Assembly: GCA_031284065.1 (NCBI GenBank)
Contig: JAITAP010000161.1
Span: 1 to 8,538 of the forward strand
DNA: 8,538 nt
Source of the DNA: Prevotellaceae bacterium
GTDB taxonomy: Bacteria > Bacteroidota > Bacteroidia > Bacteroidales > UBA932
Direction: 5' to 3'
Positions 5,751-8,538 of this stretch are shown here, piece by piece (position 1 is the first letter of the stretch; each line of letters begins with the position of its first letter). The notes below the pieces were generated by a model that made no database searches, was not told where the DNA came from, and saw only the letters and a list, made by a program, of their open reading frames with translations. A program made the position numbers and the translations under genes.

Positions 5751-6989
5751 TTACTCCAGCTCGTGTATCACCAGCCCGCTGCGGAGCTTGGGCTCAAACC
5801 ACGTTGTTTTTGGCGGCATAATGTTGCCCGTATCGGCAATAGCTATGAGCTGCTTCATCGAAACGGGGTAAAGGGCAAATGCCGCCGCCATTTCGCCGCT
5901 GTCCACGCGCCGCTTGAGCTCTCCCAAGCCGCGAATACCGCCCACAAAGTCAATGCGCTTATCTGTTCTCAGGTCTTTAATGCCAAAAATGCTATCCAAA
6001 ACAAAGTGGCTCAACATTGTTACGTCGAGCGCTCCAATGGGGTCGGCGTCGTTGTACGTTCCGGGCTTTGCCGTGAGCGAGTACCAGCGTCCCGCCAAGT
6101 ACATGGAAAAGTTGTGCAGCGTTGTCGGCCGGTACTCGCTTTCGCCCTTGTCCTCCACCGTGAACACGTCCTGCAATTGTTGCAGCAGCCGGGCAGGCGT
6201 AAGCCCGTTCAAGTCTTTCACCACGCGGTTGTAGTCCATTATGGCGAGCTGCGTGTCCGGAAAAATGACCGCCAAAAAGTAGCAGTATTCCTCGCTGCCC
6301 GTGTGGTTGGGGTTTGCCGACTTTTTTTCCTGCCCTACCCTTGCGGCGGCGGCTGTCCGGTGGTGTCCATCGGCGACGTAGAGGGCGGGCATGGCCTCAA
6401 ACAGCTGCGTTATGCGCGCGCGCGCAGCGTCGTCGGTGATGACCCAGAGCTTATGCCCAAAGCCGTCGGCAGCCACAAAGTCGTACTCCGGCGCACCTTG
6501 TGTCACCTTCGCCACAATGCTGTCCATTTCCGGCACGGCGGGGTAGGCAAAAAATACCGGCTCAAGGTTGGCGTTCTGCGCCCGCACGTGCGCCATGCGG
6601 TCGTCCTCCTTTTCCCTGCGGGTAAGCTCGTGCTTTTTGATTTTGCCGTTGAGGTAGTCCTCAAAGTGGCAGCAGGCAACCAAACCGTACTGCGTACGCG
6701 CTCCCATAGTCTGGGCGTACACGTAGTATCGCTCTTTGCTCTCCCGCACGAGCCACCCGTTGCTGCGCCATTTTTTGAAGTTTTCAACCCCTTTCGCATA
6801 TACTTTTTCGTCGTGCTCGTCGGCAATCGGCTCAAAGTCTATTTCGGGTTTGATAATATGCAGCAGCGATTTTTCGTTGGCTTCGGCCTTTGCCTCCTGC
6901 GAGCTGAGCACATCATACGGGCGCGACGCTACTTCTTTGGCAAGTTCTCTTGGCGGCCGGATAGCCGCAAATGGTTTTATTCTGACCAT
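5751..6989 (-). CDS. DUF1015 family protein (possible ParB-fold small-molecule kinase)
   Basis: A complete 412-residue DUF1015 protein, the usual length for the family, with no signal peptide or membrane segment, so cytoplasmic. Family landmarks: start VRIKPFAAIRPP (2-13) and RPYDVLS (23-29); KHELTRREKEDDR (119-131), matching the conserved HE.T...K..DR segment; VADGHHRTAAA (205-215); DYNRVVKDLNGL (252-263); and the C-terminal MPPKTTWFEPKLRSGLV (390-406). The function is not established. The DGHHR core (207-211) resembles the nucleotide-binding motif of ParB/Srx-fold free-serine kinases. From memory, Bacteroides carry DUF1015 next to serC and serA; those genes are not adjacent here. A kinase acting on serine is therefore only a hypothesis. 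The gene has its own candidate promoter at 7103-7110 and terminator at 5596-5615, so it appears monocistronic. Confidence 0.93.
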   Translation of the reverse strand: MVRIKPFAAIRPPRELAKEVASRPYDVLSSQEAKAEANEKSLLHIIKPEIDFEPIADEHDEKVYAKGVENFKKWRSNGWLVRESKERYYVYAQTMGARTQYGLVACCHFEDYLNGKIKKHELTRREKEDDRMAHVRAQNANLEPVFFAYPAVPEMDSIVAKVTQGAPEYDFVAADGFGHKLWVITDDAARARITQLFEAMPALYVADGHHRTAAAARVGQEKKSANPNHTGSEEYCYFLAVIFPDTQLAIMDYNRVVKDLNGLTPARLLQQLQDVFTVEDKGESEYRPTTLHNFSMYLAGRWYSLTAKPGTYNDADPIGALDVTMLSHFVLDSIFGIKDLRTDKRIDFVGGIRGLGELKRRVDSGEMAAAFALYPVSMKQLIAIADTGNIMPPKTTWFEPKLRSGLVIHELE

Positions 6990-7023
6990 GCGTTGAAAGT
7001 TGAAAATTGAAAGCAGTTATTAT

Positions 7024-7102
7024 CCACGAATTACACGGACTATACGGATATTTTCCGTTATAATCCGTGTAATCTGCGGACAAAATCCGTGTAATCCGTG
7101 TA
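7024..7102. repeat. 9-bp repeat block forming a long hairpin between the TPR and DUF1015 genes
   Basis: Plus-strand copies of ATCCGTGTA lie at 7063-7071, 7085-7093 and 7094-7102, with a degenerate unit ATCTGCGGA at 7072-7080. Reverse-complement copies fill the left side, including TACACGGAC at 7032-7040 and TATACGGAT at 7041-7049. The two halves pair as a hairpin: arms 7024-7048 and 7054-7079, loop TATTT, about 22 of 25 positions paired with one bulge. No T-tract follows on either strand, so it is not a standard terminator. It would lie in the 5' leader of the DUF1015 mRNA and at the 3' end of any TPR read-through transcript. Confidence 0.85.
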
Positions 7103-7110
7103 CAAATATA
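7103..7110 (-). promoter_or_regulatory. candidate -7 promoter box for the DUF1015 gene
   Basis: On the minus strand this reads TATATTTG, matching TAnnTTTG, immediately after the TPR stop codon. No clear -33 element is seen; that region falls inside the end of the TPR gene. Transcription would start near 7096, so the repeat hairpin at 7024-7079 would be in a leader of roughly 105 bases. Confidence 0.45.
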
Positions 7111-7112
7111 AG

Positions 7113-8441
7113 TTACTTGTCGCTCCCTTCCCGCAGCTTGGTAAATTTTTCGTTGTAGGAGTTGTACAAGTCCATCATTTCCCCGCTCTCGTCGCGGAAG
7201 AGGAAGTAGATATTCTTTACGTTCTCCAGCGCAGACTTGTCGTTAGGTTGCAGCTCGTGAGCCTTTTTGAAAGGTATTAGCGACCGCTTAAACTCTTCGT
7301 TGGCTTTTTCCTTCAGCTCCTTAATTTGGGGGCTTCTCCAATCCTTAATTTCGCTCGACTCCTTGATGTACTCTACCGCCTTGTTGTAGTACAGCGCACC
7401 CAAGTTGTAGTACCCGTTGTAGCTGGTGGAATCTACCTCTATGGTTCTAATGTACATGCGCTCGGCGTCGTCAAGTCTTTTGAGCTTTTCGTACAGCGTA
7501 GCTTCGGCAAAGTATAGCGTTGCGTTGCCCGGCTCGTTTTCCTGCGCTTTTTTCAGGTATGCAATAACTTTGTCTTCATTTTCACCGGCGCTCAGGTAAA
7601 GGTTGATGAGCTCAATCAAAATCGCCTGATTGGTTGGGAACTTTACAAACCCTTCCGTCAGCGTTTGCTCTCGGGCAATGCTGTCGCCCTTGCTTTCGTA
7701 TGCTTTGGCGAGGCTGGGGTACACGCTGCCGTCGTCGAAGTACTCGTTGTCGATGCACAGCGTCAGGTAGCGAATGGCGTTGTCGTAGTCAAGCACGTTT
7801 TCGTTGAGCGACACCACGCCGGCGTAGTAGGCAATAATCGTATCGAGCTTTCCCACCAGCGGGTGGCGCGAGGCCTCTACCGATTCGATAAAGTACTGCT
7901 GAGCCGACTTGTAGTCATTTTCGGTATAAACATTCACGCCTTCTGTGCGCAGCTTGGCGGCAAGGGTAGTCAGCCCTTCCTTTATTTTTTTTGCTTGAGC
8001 GCCCTTAACGTCCAGCTCCACAGCCTTGAGGTATGCCAAGTATGCCTGCGATAGCGGTCGCTCGATGGCCGTTTCTTTTTCTTTCCACAGCGCCAGCTGG
8101 TCTTTTTGGTCAAAGTAAAAGTCTATGGTTGGGAATACCAGCACTTCATATTCGGTATCGCCCACTTTTTCTGTCGTCTTACTTTTGGTCAGCGTGGCAA
8201 AAATTGCCTTGTGCATGCCCTGACTTGCCCCCATAGTAGCCTTGTCGTACACGCTTACAAACTTTTCGGCACGCTGTACCCACGTCTTGGGGTTCTCCAT
8301 TTTTTTGGGGTTGGCAATGTCCGCATCGCTTTTGGCAACATCTTTCCTTAAACTTTCAAGGTCAGGCGCCTTGATTTGCGTTTGCGCCACAGCGCCCAAA
8401 ACCATTGCGGCGCAAACCGAAAATGTAAAAAACCTTTTCAT
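7113..8441 (-). CDS. exported tetratricopeptide-repeat protein
   Basis: A 442-residue secreted protein: signal peptide 1-20 (MKRFF then a hydrophobic run ending GAVAQ), an N-terminal alpha-helical part (25-165), then a TPR solenoid. Helix pairs with TPR spacing are seen at about 168-200, 203-235, 238-270, 272-304 and 306-338, with the clearest repeat at NATLYFAEATLYEKLKRL (306-323). A last repeat starting YNGYYNLGALYYNKA (341-355) has a long insertion before it resumes near 376-400, and a final pair ends the protein. TPR arrays bind protein partners, so a periplasmic scaffold is likely, but no partner is visible here. The ATG at 8441 is chosen over one 23 codons upstream because it starts the signal peptide and the region before it is AT-rich leader. 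It has its own promoter at 8499-8506. Confidence 0.9.
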   Translation of the reverse strand: MKRFFTFSVCAAMVLGAVAQTQIKAPDLESLRKDVAKSDADIANPKKMENPKTWVQRAEKFVSVYDKATMGASQGMHKAIFATLTKSKTTEKVGDTEYEVLVFPTIDFYFDQKDQLALWKEKETAIERPLSQAYLAYLKAVELDVKGAQAKKIKEGLTTLAAKLRTEGVNVYTENDYKSAQQYFIESVEASRHPLVGKLDTIIAYYAGVVSLNENVLDYDNAIRYLTLCIDNEYFDDGSVYPSLAKAYESKGDSIAREQTLTEGFVKFPTNQAILIELINLYLSAGENEDKVIAYLKKAQENEPGNATLYFAEATLYEKLKRLDDAERMYIRTIEVDSTSYNGYYNLGALYYNKAVEYIKESSEIKDWRSPQIKELKEKANEEFKRSLIPFKKAHELQPNDKSALENVKNIYFLFRDESGEMMDLYNSYNEKFTKLREGSDK

Positions 8442-8498
8442 AGCTGTAATAATTTTTTTTATATGGAACAATAAGAAAATTAGTATTTTTTCAACCGC

Positions 8499-8506
8499 CA
8501 AAGATA
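8499..8506 (-). promoter_or_regulatory. -7 promoter box for the TPR gene
   Basis: Minus-strand TATCTTTG matches TAnnTTTG exactly. A start near 8492 gives a roughly 50-base AT-rich leader before the ATG at 8441. The -33 element is weak. The longer reading frame beginning at 8510 would start upstream of this promoter, which supports the shorter start. Confidence 0.65.
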
Positions 8507-8538
8507 GCATTTTTTGTGCTCATTTTTCAGGGAGAAAA

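Noticed and set aside
5700..7010. A 436-codon plus-strand open frame covering the whole DUF1015 gene
   Set aside because: The opposite strand encodes an unmistakable DUF1015 protein with all family landmarks. The plus-strand product has no recognisable motif and reads as a codon-bias shadow.
7024..7079. The long hairpin considered as the TPR terminator
   Set aside because: No run of T residues follows the stem on the minus strand, and the arms are made of the dispersed 9-bp repeat.
8442..8510. A 23-codon N-terminal extension of the TPR protein
   Set aside because: It would begin upstream of the TATCTTTG promoter box and would place a second hydrophobic stretch before a complete signal peptide.

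Overview
The window looks like a piece of a Bacteroidota chromosome, most likely Bacteroidales. The evidence is four perfect or near-perfect TAnnTTTG boxes (the Bacteroidetes -7 element) upstream of genes, A/T-rich start regions without Shine-Dalgarno sequences, and gene families typical of the phylum (exported GH2 glycosidase, DUF1015 protein, secreted TPR protein). Coding DNA is GC-rich and the gaps are AT-rich and full of short palindromes. No tRNA, rRNA, transposase, phage gene or CRISPR array was seen.

Layout, left to right. (1) Positions 1-2958, minus strand: an exported 864-residue GH2 glycosidase followed 12 bases later by a GtrA-like membrane protein that runs off the left edge; these look like one transcription unit reading leftward. 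(2) Positions 2959-3746: a 788-base gene-free region holding the GH2 promoter and leader, a pair of 38-base diverged direct repeats, a cluster of perfect short hairpins, a 9-bp tandem repeat and the promoter of the next gene. (3) Positions 3747-4577, plus strand: an exported, cysteine-containing protein of unknown function that resembles a small beta-propeller. (4) Positions 4566-5483, minus strand: an exported metallo-beta-lactamase-fold hydrolase of the methyl-parathion-hydrolase-like type, whose last codons overlap those of the previous gene tail to tail. (5) Positions 5484-5750: a spacer with an intrinsic terminator for the DUF1015 gene, twin palindromic 12-mers and an inverted repeat. (6) Positions 5751-6989, minus strand: a complete DUF1015 protein. 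(7) Positions 6990-7112: a spacer built almost wholly from 9-bp repeats in both orientations. (8) Positions 7113-8441, minus strand: an exported TPR protein with its promoter at 8499-8506.

The genes do not form one obvious pathway. Only GH2-GtrA is a convincing operon. Four of the six products (GH2, propeller-like protein, hydrolase, TPR protein) carry signal peptides, GtrA is a membrane protein, and DUF1015 is the only clearly cytoplasmic product. I see no clear undescribed system. The points most worth following are the intergenic palindrome and 9-bp repeat families, and the DGHHR motif of the DUF1015 protein, which hints at a ParB-fold small-molecule kinase.
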